Both the position numbers and the translations under genes were made by a program. The notes beneath the pieces were generated by a model that saw only the letters and a list, made by a program, of their open reading frames with translations, was not told the origin of the DNA and made no database searches. From Stenotrophomonas maltophilia (GTDB lineage Bacteria; Pseudomonadota; Gammaproteobacteria; Xanthomonadales; Xanthomonadaceae), in contig NZ_LT906480.1 of assembly GCF_900186865.1 (NCBI RefSeq), forward strand, positions 3,304,001 to 3,368,000: a stretch of 64,000 bases of DNA. Direction: 5' to 3'. Every line of letters starts with the position of its first letter. Position 1 is the first letter of the stretch. Of this stretch, positions 1-8,054 are shown in pieces.

Positions 1-26
1 GATCGCCCGCGCAGTAGCCTGAAACG

Positions 27-59
27 AAAAACCGCCCGGGAAACCGGGCGGTTTTTTTG
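27..59 (+). terminator. Rho-independent terminator of an upstream gene
   Basis: An 8-bp G+C stem (32-39 with 44-51, loop GAAA) is followed by seven T residues. It lies just after stop codons open to a gene entering from the left edge: TGA at 20-22 in one frame, TAG at 15-17 in another. Too little of that gene is present to name it. Confidence 0.9.
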
Positions 60-66
60 TTGGGAC

Positions 67-193
67 ATCCACGCATGGCGTGGATCTACTGGTGGGTGCC
101 GACCGTTGGTCGGCACGATCCATTCGCGCCACGAACCCCGGCATCATCGATCCACACATGACGCACTCCAGTAGATCCGCGCCATGCGTGGAT
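67..193. repeat. Cluster of three SMAG/REP palindromes
   Basis: Three short GTAG-type palindromes: 67-89 (read on the minus strand GTAG then ATCCACGCCATGCGTGGAT), 96-116 (GTGCCGACC/GGTCGGCAC) and 171-193 (GTAG followed by a near-copy of the first). They fill the space between the terminator and the convergent minus-strand gene. The GTAG head plus imperfect hairpin is the known layout of Stenotrophomonas REPs; a role in mRNA 3'-end stability is only inference. Confidence 0.85.
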
Positions 194-204
194 GCGCTTC
201 CAGA

Positions 205-966
205 TCAGCGCCGAAACAGTCGCTCCCACCACCGTCGTTTCGGCGCACCGGGCGCGGCAGCGGCAGTCGATGCGACATCCGGGTGCGCTGCCACGAACTC
301 CGCCAGCTGGGCCGCCGCGGCTTCCGCATAAAGGATCGCGCCGTCCGGCGCGCAGTTCAGCAGATTGCTCAAGCTGGTCGATGCATTGAGATCCATCGGG
401 TTCGGCTCGACCACCTCGCTGGCCTCCAGCAATCCGCATCCGCTGGCGATCGCTTCATCGACAACACGCCAGAAAACGACCAGGCGTCCATCGGAGAACA
501 GCTCCTCCAGGCGCGCAGCAAGTGCGCTGTCCACTGCATAATCAGCGCGTAATTGCTTCAGCCGGGCATGCGTGATGAACACGCCACCACCATAGTTTTC
601 ACGTAGATGGTTGCCGGCGGCAGCATCCGCCCACTGCAACGGCACCAGTTGCCGCCAGTCCGCGAAATACCGGGCGACCGCCGGATCGTCGATGAAAAAC
701 GAAAGGGCGCTCCCGCGGAGATAGTGATACCGCCGAAGGTGGCCGGCCACGATCGCCAGGTACAAAGCGTGCCCCTTCTCGAAAGGCACGTCGGCGCTGA
801 TCGAGCGAGCCTCGTCGATGCGTTCCTGCAACTGCTCCATGTAGAACGGCTCGATCCGGAACCGCTGTTGCAGCGCCTCGACCAGCGTCACGTCCTCCAG
901 AGCACGGAAATAGATGTCACGGATCTCCGAATCCGCGACTGGATGGTAGGTGATGTCCCAACCCAT
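205..966 (-). CDS. Conserved hypothetical protein, 253 aa
   Basis: I do not recognise a characterised family. The ATG at 966 is preceded by GAAGG nine bases upstream. The protein is soluble-looking and mixed alpha/beta, without signal peptide or membrane span. It has a middle part rich in aromatic and Tyr/Arg residues (about residues 70-110), a C-terminal Ala-rich stretch and a basic Trp-containing end (KRRWWERLFRR). The length, consistent codon use and ribosome site support a real gene. It reads alone, ending in a REP cluster. Function unknown. Confidence 0.7.
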   Translation of the reverse strand: MGWDITYHPVADSEIRDIYFRALEDVTLVEALQQRFRIEPFYMEQLQERIDEARSISADVPFEKGHALYLAIVAGHLRRYHYLRGSALSFFIDDPAVARYFADWRQLVPLQWADAAAGNHLRENYGGGVFITHARLKQLRADYAVDSALAARLEELFSDGRLVVFWRVVDEAIASGCGLLEASEVVEPNPMDLNASTSLSNLLNCAPDGAILYAEAAAAQLAEFVAAHPDVASTAAAAPGAPKRRWWERLFRR

Positions 967-1108
967 GCTGCAACGCCTTCAGGAATGCGGTAACCCCGCC
1001 GACCCAACAGCGTAGCGTCGACGACGCCCACGCGCGGAGCTGACCGTGCAACACACGGATTTGGCGTCAGTAAGTATCGCATCCGGCCTGATCTACCCCT
1101 GCGCACCC

Positions 1109-2224
1109 TCAGCGTGGCGCCACGTACCCACCCGGTACGCCTTCCGGCGACAGCACCAGCTGCCACAGCTGCGCGTGCCGGCAGCGGAAGGTGGCCATCG
1201 ATCCGGCCAGGTAGAACCGCCACATGCGGCGGAAATGCTCGTCGTAGCGCGCGTCCAGCTGCGGCCACGCCGCTTCCACGTTGCGTCGCCAAGCCTGCAG
1301 GGTGAGGTCGTAGTCGGTGCCGAAGTTGTGCCAGTCCTCCAGCACGAAGCGCCCTTCGAACGCCTTGCTGATCTGCACCGCCGACGGCAGCATTGAATTG
1401 GGGAAGATGTAGCGCGCGATCCACGGATCGGTGCGATGCCGCGAGATGTTGGTGCCGATGGTGTGCAGCAGCAGCAACCCGCGCGAAGACAGGCAGCGCC
1501 TGGCCACCTCGAAGAAACTGGCGTAGTTCTTGTCGCCGACATGCTCGAACATGCCGATCGAGAAGATCGCATCGAACGGCTCATCCAGTTCGCGATAGTC
1601 CTGCAGGCGGATCTCGATCGGCAGGCCGGCGCACAGTTCGCGTGCGAACCCGGCCTGTTCCTGCGAAATGGTCACGCCGACGCCGGTGACGCCGTAGCGC
1701 TCTGCTGCGAACTTCAGGGCTTCACCCCAGCCACAGCCGATGTCCAGCACACGCTGCCCGGGGCGCAGCCCCAGCTTGCGGCAGACCAGGTCCAGCTTGG
1801 CCTCCTGCGCGGCATCGAGATCACCGGCATTGCGCCAGTAGCCGCAGCTGTACACCAGGCGTTGGCCGAGCATGGCCTGGTAGAGGTCGTTGCCAAGATC
1901 GTAGTGGCGGCGGCCCACTTCGTAGCTGCCCTGCCCGACCTGCAGGTTGAACAGGCGCGCCTTCAGCGCATCGGCCACTTCGCGCCAACCGTGCACCCGT
2001 TCATCCAGGTGTGCCTGCATCAGGTGGACGAGGAATTCATCGAGGACGTTGGCATCCCACCAACCGTCCATGTAGCTCTCGCCGAGGCCGAGCGAGCCGT
2101 GCGCCATGACCCGCGCGAAGAAACGCGGGTCATGCACCTGGATGTCCTGTGGCTGGGTGCCGCCGATGCGGACCCCGGCTTCCTGCAGCAGGCCGGCGAC
2201 CCGCTCCTGCAACCCTGTATCCAC
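1109..2224 (-). CDS. cfa: Cyclopropane-fatty-acyl-phospholipid synthase family methyltransferase
   Basis: Predicted to transfer a methylene group from S-adenosylmethionine to an unsaturated acyl chain of membrane phospholipid. It shows the family's HYDLGNDLY motif (about 108-116), YSCGYW (125-130), the SAM-binding motif VLDIGCGWG (159-167) and GMFEHVG further on. The 371 residues match the family length. The start is GTG at 2224 because AGGAGG lies seven bases upstream; an open frame continues upstream but reads through the preceding gene. It follows the DUF3298 lipoprotein by 19 bases on the same strand, so the two probably share a transcript. Exact lipid product is not proved by sequence. 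Confidence 0.88.
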   Translation of the reverse strand: MDTGLQERVAGLLQEAGVRIGGTQPQDIQVHDPRFFARVMAHGSLGLGESYMDGWWDANVLDEFLVHLMQAHLDERVHGWREVADALKARLFNLQVGQGSYEVGRRHYDLGNDLYQAMLGQRLVYSCGYWRNAGDLDAAQEAKLDLVCRKLGLRPGQRVLDIGCGWGEALKFAAERYGVTGVGVTISQEQAGFARELCAGLPIEIRLQDYRELDEPFDAIFSIGMFEHVGDKNYASFFEVARRCLSSRGLLLLHTIGTNISRHRTDPWIARYIFPNSMLPSAVQISKAFEGRFVLEDWHNFGTDYDLTLQAWRRNVEAAWPQLDARYDEHFRRMWRFYLAGSMATFRCRHAQLWQLVLSPEGVPGGYVAPR

Positions 2225-2243
2225 GCCACCTCCTCGACTGCGG

Positions 2244-3098
2244 TCAACCGCGTGCGAACAGCTCCACGTAGTCCTTGGCCACGTGCGGCAACAGCACCGC
2301 CGCCGGTACGTCGGCGGTCTGGGTGCCGTCCGAGTATGGACCCACCTGGTACGGCGGGAAAACAAAGCGCAGCGCGGTGATCTGCCCCTTGTCGTTGGTC
2401 AGCGGCTGGAACTGGCTGAAATTGTCGGCCTGGGGGCCAGTACCGTCGGCGATCATGCGCGATGCGTTACGCAGCGATTCCTGCAGCTGGGCCGGGTCCA
2501 TGTCCTCGCCACTGAGGCGGGTGGCCACGCGTTCGCGCAGCTGGTCGGCGACGAAATCACTGATCGCCTTCCAGCCCTTGGCATCGGCCACCAGCTTGTC
2601 GGCACTGAGCATCTGCTGCTGCGCCGGCAGCCATACGAAACGCGCCACCAGCGGCTCGCCGTGGGCGCCACCGGTATAGCGGCTGCCATCGGCACTGACC
2701 ACCACCAGCTGCGGCGTTTCCAGCAGCTTTTCGAAGCTCAGCGACAGTTCGTAGGGCATGGTCGGCTTGTCATTGCCGAGCCCGTCCAGTGCCTGCTGCA
2801 GGTCGCTGCGTGCGCTGGTTGCGTAGTTCTGCAGCGCGCGCGCCAGGCCCGGGTAGCGATCGATGCCGGCCGGGTAGCTGATGCCCACCACTTCGCGCTC
2901 GTTGTTCTCGATCACGTCGCGCAGGTCCAGCGGCGCTTCCGTGGCCGGCGTTTCACCTGCGGCAGTGGCCTCGGCGGCGGGGGCCGCGTCGGTCGCCGGT
3001 GCCTGCTCGCTTTCACGCTGGCAACCGGCCAGCAACAGCACGCCCACCACGCCGGCCAGCACGCTGCCGTGCAATGGCCGGTTGTTTCCAATCTTCAT
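2244..3098 (-). CDS. DUF3298 (RsiV-like C-terminal) domain lipoprotein
   Basis: A predicted envelope lipoprotein of 284 aa. The N-terminus has a hydrophobic stretch ending in the lipobox LAGC with Cys26 as lipidation site, then an Ala/Glu/Thr-rich linker to about residue 55. The folded part carries YTGGAHGEP, the hallmark of DUF3298, a domain also found in the lysozyme-binding anti-sigma factor RsiV. No anti-sigma segment or transmembrane helix is visible here. ATG at 3098 is chosen over upstream starts because AGGGG lies seven bases before it and the lipobox then sits correctly. It precedes the CFA-type gene in a likely operon. Biochemical role unknown. Confidence 0.82.
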   Translation of the reverse strand: MKIGNNRPLHGSVLAGVVGVLLLAGCQRESEQAPATDAAPAAEATAAGETPATEAPLDLRDVIENNEREVVGISYPAGIDRYPGLARALQNYATSARSDLQQALDGLGNDKPTMPYELSLSFEKLLETPQLVVVSADGSRYTGGAHGEPLVARFVWLPAQQQMLSADKLVADAKGWKAISDFVADQLRERVATRLSGEDMDPAQLQESLRNASRMIADGTGPQADNFSQFQPLTNDKGQITALRFVFPPYQVGPYSDGTQTADVPAAVLLPHVAKDYVELFARG

Positions 3099-3162
3099 CG
3101 GGATCCCCTGTTCATGTTTGTACATCATCGCCTGCCATGGCTGAAGCGTGGCCCGCTGGCAT

Positions 3163-3465
3163 TCAGCCAGCGAGCAGGTCGTGGTACTCCTCGTGCCGCT
3201 GCAGGAAGGCCTCGGCGTAGGAACATGCCGGCACCACCTTGTACTTCTGCTCGCGGGCAAAGCGCAGTGCCACGCGGGTCAGCTCACCTGCGATGCCACG
3301 GCCGGCAATCGGCTCGGGTACCTCGGTGTGGGTGATGACCATGCGCCTGCGTTTGATCTGGTAATCGAGCACCGCCAGCTGTCCGCGCACACGGGCGGTG
3401 AAGCGATGGTTGGCCAGGTCGTGTTCGACCTCATAGGCCAGACCGGGGGGCGTGACCGAAGCCAT
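3163..3465 (-). CDS. Small GNAT-family N-acetyltransferase (COG2388-like)
   Basis: A 100-residue single-domain protein. It resembles the short GNAT fold of COG2388: beta strands around VEHDLANHRFTA and LDYQIKRRRMVITHTEVPEP, then the acetyl-CoA loop GRGIAGELTRVALRFAREQ (about 56-74) and VVPACSYAEAFLQRHEEY at the end. Members bind acetyl-CoA; the acceptor is unknown. ATG at 3465 has AGGAG eight bases upstream. It lies 64 bases before the DUF3298 lipoprotein on the same strand and may be the first gene of that unit. Confidence 0.85.
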   Translation of the reverse strand: MASVTPPGLAYEVEHDLANHRFTARVRGQLAVLDYQIKRRRMVITHTEVPEPIAGRGIAGELTRVALRFAREQKYKVVPACSYAEAFLQRHEEYHDLLAG

Positions 3466-3572
3466 GGAACTGTCTCCTGCGGCGACTGCGTGGATGGTGC
3501 GCAGCCGGGCGCCATGATCGCGTGAAGCCTGAACAGGGGCAAGTCCAATCCATTCACGTCAGTTTTCGACCC

Positions 3573-3599
3573 TCAAGCTGGAGCGAGGACGGCCGCTAT
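3573..3599 (+). promoter_or_regulatory. Possible sigma-28 (FliA)-type promoter
   Basis: TCAAGCTG, an 11-base spacer and GCCGCTAT resemble the flagellar sigma-28 pattern (TAAAGTTT-N11-GCCGATAA; pseudomonad form begins TCAAG). Five of eight and six of eight positions match. It lies 76 bases before the 53-codon gene. By itself this is a weak match in high-G+C DNA. Confidence 0.35.
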
Positions 3600-3623
3600 C
3601 GCCTGTGGAGGGGTACGGCCATG

Positions 3624-3640
3624 CTGGCACGGCCCTTGCG
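3624..3640 (+). promoter_or_regulatory. Sigma-54 (RpoN)-type -24/-12 promoter
   Basis: CTGGCACG-GCCC-TTGCG matches the sigma-54 consensus YTGGCACGrNNNTTGCW at all fixed positions except the last. The invariant GG (3626-3627) and GC (3638-3639) are separated by exactly ten bases. Predicted transcription start is near 3651, giving a leader of about 24 bases with GGAGG at 3665-3669 before the ATG at 3675. No enhancer-binding site has been identified. Confidence 0.6.
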
Positions 3641-3674
3641 ACCGTTGATCATGCGCACCACCGCGGAGGCTCCG

Positions 3675-3836
3675 ATGCACCCCAGCGATTCCCATTCCGA
3701 CACCGACCGCGCCCTGCTGGAGGGCCTGCTGCAGCTGGCGGTGGAAGGGCAGACCGAAGATCAGGATTTCCAGCGCATCGGCGAAGAGGTATTCGCCCGC
3801 CTGCTGGACACCTACGGCCAGCAGACCCGCGCCTGA
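3675..3836 (+). CDS. Small acidic hypothetical protein, 53 aa
   Basis: No family recognised. The ATG at 3675 has GGAGG five bases upstream; an in-frame ATG at 3651 lacks a ribosome site and would sit at the predicted transcription start. The product is acidic, Cys-free and predicted helical, with two amphipathic stretches (ALLEGLLQLAVEG and FQRIGEEVFARLLDTY), like small adaptor or regulatory proteins. It stands alone between divergent GNAT and convergent rhomboid genes behind a sigma-54-like promoter, which may tie it to motility or nitrogen control. That link is inference. Confidence 0.65.
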   Translation: MHPSDSHSDTDRALLEGLLQLAVEGQTEDQDFQRIGEEVFARLLDTYGQQTRA

Positions 3837-3859
3837 CCAGGAGCGGGTCCCTGCCCCAG

Positions 3860-3885
3860 GGGGCGGATCCAGTGGATCCGACCCC
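3860..3885. terminator. Hairpin between convergent genes
   Basis: A stem made of GGGG and CGGATCC pairs with GGATCCG and CCCC around a three-base loop, with one bulged A. It lies between the 53-codon gene and the convergent rhomboid gene. There is no T tract on either side, so intrinsic termination is uncertain. Confidence 0.4.
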
Positions 3886-3891
3886 GGCCCC

Positions 3892-4518
3892 TCAACCGCC
3901 GCCGAGGCGGAAGGTCGGGTTGGAAAGCTCGCGCAGGAAGTGGGTGAAGATGCTCGGCTGCATGGCCAGCATGAAGATCACACCGAACGCCGCGCCCGCC
4001 AGGTGGGCGCTGTGGTTGATGCGATCACCACCGCGCTTGTCCATCCAGATGCTGTAGCCCACGTAGAACGCGGCATAGACAATGGCCGGTGCCGGGATGA
4101 AGAACACCAGGATGATCGACCACGGCTTGATCAGGATGAAGGCGAACAACACCGCCGACACCGCTCCGGACGCGCCCAGGCTGAGGTAGTTCGGGTTCTT
4201 CTGGTTCTTCAGGTAGCTGGGCAGGATCGAGACCAGCAGCGCACCGATGTAGAACGCCGGGTAGGTCAGGTAGCTGCCGGTCAGCTGCACCATCACGCTC
4301 TCGATGAATCCCCCGAAGAAGAACAGGGTGATCATGTTGAAGATCAGGTGCGACCAGTCGGCGTGGATGAAGCCATAGGTCACCAGCCGGTCGTACTGGC
4401 GGTGACGGTCGATGGCCGGCGGCCACAGGATCAGGCGGTCGGCCAGCTTGCGGTTGTTGAACGCCATCCACGACAGGAGGGCGGTGATGGCGATCAACAG
4501 CAGATTGACGGGGGTCAT
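3892..4518 (-). CDS. Rhomboid-family intramembrane serine protease
   Basis: A 208-residue polytopic membrane protein with the rhomboid active site: HADWSHLIFN (52-61), GASG with the catalytic Ser117, and HSAHLAG with the partner His172. Rhomboids cut transmembrane helices of other membrane proteins; the substrate here is unknown. ATG at 4518 gives the expected first membrane segment at once. It follows the POT transporter gene by seven bases, so the two are co-transcribed, but no clear Shine-Dalgarno precedes it, suggesting coupling to the upstream gene. Confidence 0.92.
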   Translation of the reverse strand: MTPVNLLLIAITALLSWMAFNNRKLADRLILWPPAIDRHRQYDRLVTYGFIHADWSHLIFNMITLFFFGGFIESVMVQLTGSYLTYPAFYIGALLVSILPSYLKNQKNPNYLSLGASGAVSAVLFAFILIKPWSIILVFFIPAPAIVYAAFYVGYSIWMDKRGGDRINHSAHLAGAAFGVIFMLAMQPSIFTHFLRELSNPTFRLGGG

Positions 4519-4525
4519 GTCAGGC

Positions 4526-6091
4526 TCAGGCGCTACGGTAGTTGTCGACCATACGATAGCGTTTCGCGTACCAGCCGAAGGCCAACGCCGCAACGAAGGC
4601 GAAACCGGCGAAGAAGAACATCAGGAATGCCGCCTCGCTCAGGCCCGTACTGGCGATCTTGTGGGTCACCGCATCGTTGCGCACGGCAGCGTTGGACAGC
4701 AGCACCCACAGGTTGCCGATGGTGGTGGTCAGGTTCCAGAAGCTCATCACCACGCCCTTCATCGCCTGCGGCGCCTGGCTGTAGGCGAACTCCAGGCCGG
4801 TGGCCGAGACCAGCACCTCACCGAAGGTCAGCAGCGCATACGGCAGCATCTGCCAGAAAATCGACATGGCATTGCCACCATCCATCACCACCTGGATGCC
4901 GCCGACCACGATCCAGGCCAGGCCGCTGAAGGCGATGCCGGCGGTCATGCGGCGCAGTGCGGTCGGCTCGAAGCCGAAGCGGCGCAGGGCCGGGTAAAGC
5001 ACCAGGTTGTTGAACGGAATCAGGATCATCACCAGCAGCGGATTCAGCGCCTGCATCTGCGAGGCGGTGAACCAGCTCGGCATCTGCATCTGCTGGCCCT
5101 GCAGGACCCAGGTCGAGGCCTTCTGGTCGAACAGCGAGAAGAACGGCGTGGTCAGCGCGAAGATCACCAGCACGCGCAGCACGGAGCGCACACCTTCCAC
5201 GGCTTCGGTCGGGTGCAGGCCACGGGCGCGATCGAGCTGCAGCCAGGTGCCACCGCCAATACCGGCCAGGATCGACACCAGCGCCAGGCACAGGCAGATG
5301 ACGATGCCCAGCGAGCCAACCAGGCCGAACGAGGCCACTGCCAGCACCAGGCCGAGCACGGCGATCACCAGGCCCGGACGGCCCTGGCCGGCCACGCGCG
5401 TGGTCAGTGCGGTACGCACCACGTTGGCGAACGAATGCGGGTCCTTCGGCGGCAGCGGTACCAGCACGTAGCGCTTGCGACCCAGCCAGAACACGAAAGT
5501 GGCGATGAACATCAGGATGCCCGGGATGCCGAACGCCCACTGCGGGCCCCAGTTCTTCAGCACCAGCGGGATCAGCAGCGAGGCGAACAGCGAGCCGAAG
5601 TTGATGATCCAGTAGAAGGCGTCGAAAACGATCTTGGCCAGGTGCTTGTTGCTCTGGTCGAACTGGTCGCCCATGAACGAGGCCACCAGCGGCTTGATGC
5701 CACCGGCACCCAGCGCGATCAGGCCCAGGCCGAGGAAGAAGCCCTCGCGGCTGTTCTCGAACAGCGCCAGGCACAGATGGCCGGCACAGTAGACCAGGCT
5801 GAACCAGAGAATGGTGTGGTACTTGCCGAAGAACCTGTCGGCCAGCCAGCCTCCGAGCAGCGGGAAGAAATACACGCCGATCATGAAGCTGTGCATGATG
5901 TCCTTGGCTTCACCGGCACGGCCTTCCGCAGTGATTTCCTGCAGCAGCAGCGAGGTGATCAGGAACTGCACCAGGATGTTGCGCATCCCGTAGAAACTGA
6001 ACCGCTCGCAGGCCTCATTGCCGATGATGTACGGGATCTGGCGCGGCATCTTTCCCTGGCCGGCGATGGGGGCAACTGCGTCGTGGCTCAT
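4526..6091 (-). CDS. POT/PTR-family proton-dependent oligopeptide transporter
   Basis: A 521-residue major-facilitator protein of the proton-coupled oligopeptide transporter family. The diagnostic N-terminal motif GNEACERFSFYGMRNIL (about 23-39) holds the ExxERFxYY-type proton-coupling signature. FFPLLGGWLADRFFGKYHT and GGIKPLVASFMGDQF are further family motifs. Twelve to fourteen hydrophobic segments are visible. Likely substrates are di- or tripeptides; paralogue-specific choice cannot be read from sequence. ATG at 6091 is used; a TTG at 6103 with GCAGGA close upstream is the alternative. First gene of an operon with the rhomboid protease. Confidence 0.93.
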   Translation of the reverse strand: MSHDAVAPIAGQGKMPRQIPYIIGNEACERFSFYGMRNILVQFLITSLLLQEITAEGRAGEAKDIMHSFMIGVYFFPLLGGWLADRFFGKYHTILWFSLVYCAGHLCLALFENSREGFFLGLGLIALGAGGIKPLVASFMGDQFDQSNKHLAKIVFDAFYWIINFGSLFASLLIPLVLKNWGPQWAFGIPGILMFIATFVFWLGRKRYVLVPLPPKDPHSFANVVRTALTTRVAGQGRPGLVIAVLGLVLAVASFGLVGSLGIVICLCLALVSILAGIGGGTWLQLDRARGLHPTEAVEGVRSVLRVLVIFALTTPFFSLFDQKASTWVLQGQQMQMPSWFTASQMQALNPLLVMILIPFNNLVLYPALRRFGFEPTALRRMTAGIAFSGLAWIVVGGIQVVMDGGNAMSIFWQMLPYALLTFGEVLVSATGLEFAYSQAPQAMKGVVMSFWNLTTTIGNLWVLLSNAAVRNDAVTHKIASTGLSEAAFLMFFFAGFAFVAALAFGWYAKRYRMVDNYRSA

Positions 6092-6254
6092 CCTGTAAGG
6101 CAATCCTGCAAAGCGAAAGGCGCAAGGTTACCGGAAGCGGGGCTTGCGAAGCACGCTGCAGGGCTGCATGACAACGGTGCCAATCCGTGGCAGGCAACGT
6201 CACTACATGCCGGAAGTCACGGCACCTGCACGACAAAAGCGTAAACTTATCGTT

Positions 6255-7103
6255 ATGCGCCCCCTCGCCCACGCCCGTCTCCTGCTCAGCTGTCTCGTGC
6301 TGCTGCTGGCGTTGCAGGCACAGGCGCGGCCGCAGGCACCGGCCGCCGCCAGCGGTGAGGCCGAGCCCCGGCAGCTGACCGTGGCCGCGCTGGAATTGCC
6401 CAGCCGCGATGATGCGCAGTGGAAGCAGCGCCGCGAACAGGTGGCGCACCTGCTCACCGAGCTGCAGCCGGACGTGATCTCCGTACAGCAGGTGCTGCAG
6501 CAGCGGGGCCGCAATCCGGCCTGCTGGCTGGCCAGCCGGCTGCGCTACAGCTGCGACTTCGTTACCGCCGATCCGCCCAGCCAGCCGTTGCGGCACGGCA
6601 ACGCGATGCTGACCCGGCTGCCGGTCAGCGAGGATGGCGTGACCCTGCTGCACCCACCCGGCACCTTCAGCGCCGCCGGCATGATGCGGCTGAAGCTGGG
6701 CCAGGCGCTGGTCAACATCTATGTGGCACGGCTGCGCCCGGACCCGGACGAGGCCACTGCCCGCCAGCACCAGACCAGCGACCTGATGACCTGGATCGGC
6801 GCCACCGCCGAGGGCATGCCCAGCCTGATCGCAGGTGATTTCTCGGCAACCACCGTCGAGCTCGTGCGCAGTACCCCGGGGTTCCAGCCGGCCCGGCGCA
6901 ATCCGGGCGGCCGCCCCGAGCCGCCGGCGGCCAGCGGCGGTGGCGCCAGTGGTCATGGCCTGGACGTGCTGTTCCAGGTCAAGCACTTCGGCGGCATCCG
7001 CCAGCAGCCGATCCTGCTGCCGGCCGACGGTGACCTGCCGGGCCTGCGTCTGGGCGTAATGGCCACCCTGCGCCTGCAGGGCGATACGGCCACGGCCGAA
7101 TAG
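6255..7103 (+). CDS. Degenerate endonuclease/exonuclease/phosphatase (EEP) fold protein
   Basis: A 282-residue exported protein with an Ala/Leu signal peptide (residues 1-23). Its layout follows the EEP family and the intact paralogue at 18456-19340: RREQVAHLL-ELQPDV, CWLASRLRY, GNAMLTRLPV and IAGDFS align. Several catalytic residues are replaced: the QEV glutamate is Gln (SVQQV), the ATHL histidine is missing (VARLRPD), GDFN is GDFS, and the final SDH is absent. It therefore probably has no hydrolase activity. ATG at 6255 begins the signal peptide; the ribosome site is poor. Divergent from the POT gene. Confidence 0.78.
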   Translation: MRPLAHARLLLSCLVLLLALQAQARPQAPAAASGEAEPRQLTVAALELPSRDDAQWKQRREQVAHLLTELQPDVISVQQVLQQRGRNPACWLASRLRYSCDFVTADPPSQPLRHGNAMLTRLPVSEDGVTLLHPPGTFSAAGMMRLKLGQALVNIYVARLRPDPDEATARQHQTSDLMTWIGATAEGMPSLIAGDFSATTVELVRSTPGFQPARRNPGGRPEPPAASGGGASGHGLDVLFQVKHFGGIRQQPILLPADGDLPGLRLGVMATLRLQGDTATAE

Positions 7104-7158
7104 GTAGTGCCGGCCGCTGGCCGGCATTCCAGGGCTGCCGGCCAGCGGCCGGCACTAC
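7104..7158. repeat. Inverted pair of GTAG REP elements
   Basis: GTAG-TGCCGGCCGCTGGCCGGCA and its inverted copy ending CTAC. The first GTAG begins on the base after the TAG stop of the EEP-like gene. The same pair recurs at 41172, 48078 and 49687. Confidence 0.9.
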
Positions 7159-7171
7159 CAATGCGGAAAAC

Positions 7172-7203
7172 AAAAAGGCCGGGGTCTCCCCCGGCCTTTT
7201 CAT
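7172..7203. terminator. Bidirectional terminator
   Basis: AAAAAGGCCGGGG-TCT-CCCCCGGCCTTTT: a G+C stem flanked by A and T tracts, serving both the EEP-like gene and the convergent sodA. Confidence 0.9.
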
Positions 7204-7221
7204 TTCATCCAGCCAACGAGA

Positions 7222-7833
7222 TCAGGCAATCGCTTCCTGGTAACGGCGCTCGACTTCGTTCCAGTCGATGACGTTGAAGAACGCGCCGATGTACTCCGGG
7301 CGGCGGTTCTGGTACTTCAGGTAGTACGCGTGTTCCCACACGTCCAGGCCGAGGATGGGAGTGTTGCCTTCCATCAGCGGGCTGTCCTGGTTGCCGGTGC
7401 TCTCGACCACCACCTTCTTGTCCGGAGTCACGCTCAGCCAGGCCCAGCCGCTGCCGAAACGGGTCAGCGCTGCCTTGGTGAAGGCGTCCTTGAACTTGTC
7501 GAAGCCGCCCAGGTCCTTGTCGATGGCCTTGGCCACGTCGCCCACCGGGTTGCCGCCCGCGTTCGGTGCCATCACGGTCCAGAACAGCGAGTGGTTGGCA
7601 TGGCCGCCACCGTTGTTGCGCACCGGACCCTGCAGGTTCTCCGGCAGCGACTTGAGCTTCTTCACCAGTTCTTCGACCGGCAGGTCAGCGTACTCGGTGC
7701 CTTCCAGCGCCGCGTTGACGTTGTTGATGTAGGTCTGGTGATGCTTGGTGTGATGGATTTCCATCGTCGCCGCATCGATATGCGGTTCCAGCGCGTCGTA
7801 GGCGTAGGACAGCTTGGGCAGGGTATAGGCCAT
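7222..7833 (-). CDS. sodA: Superoxide dismutase, manganese type
   Basis: Converts superoxide to oxygen and hydrogen peroxide in the cytoplasm. The 203 residues show the metal ligands His27, His81, Asp164 and His168 within [18 protein letters not shown] and [14 protein letters not shown] at 148-153 is typical of manganese rather than iron enzymes. ATG at 7833 has AGGAG seven bases upstream. The gene stands alone with its own terminator. No regulator site was identified upstream. Confidence 0.96.
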   Translation of the reverse strand: MAYTLPKLSYAYDALEPHIDAATMEIHHTKHHQTYINNVNAALEGTEYADLPVEELVKKLKSLPENLQGPVRNNGGGHANHSLFWTVMAPNAGGNPVGDVAKAIDKDLGGFDKFKDAFTKAALTRFGSGWAWLSVTPDKKVVVESTGNQDSPLMEGNTPILGLDVWEHAYYLKYQNRRPEYIGAFFNVIDWNEVERRYQEAIA

Positions 7834-8054
7834 GATGCATCTCCTGATTGCGAGGGCACCCGACGGTGTCGGGCGTTGCGCGGTGAATGATGGGGACAGA
7901 CCACCAGATTACCAAGGGGGATGTAAAGGAAATTGCGTCCTGCCGGTGAGCACGACGGCAATTGTTACGCAGCGGTGACGCGGCGCCGTCCTCATGCACC
8001 GTGCAGCGCGCAGGCGCTACAGTGCGAGCACCACCCTCGCCCGCTTCCTTGCCC

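Noticed and set aside
67..193. Repeats considered as a CRISPR array
   Set aside because: The units are palindromic GTAG elements of differing sequence and spacing, with no direct repeats or cas genes.
4412..6244. Open frame of about 610 codons opposite the POT transporter
   Set aside because: His/Gln/Arg-rich composition without domains, fully antisense to a well-supported membrane transporter.
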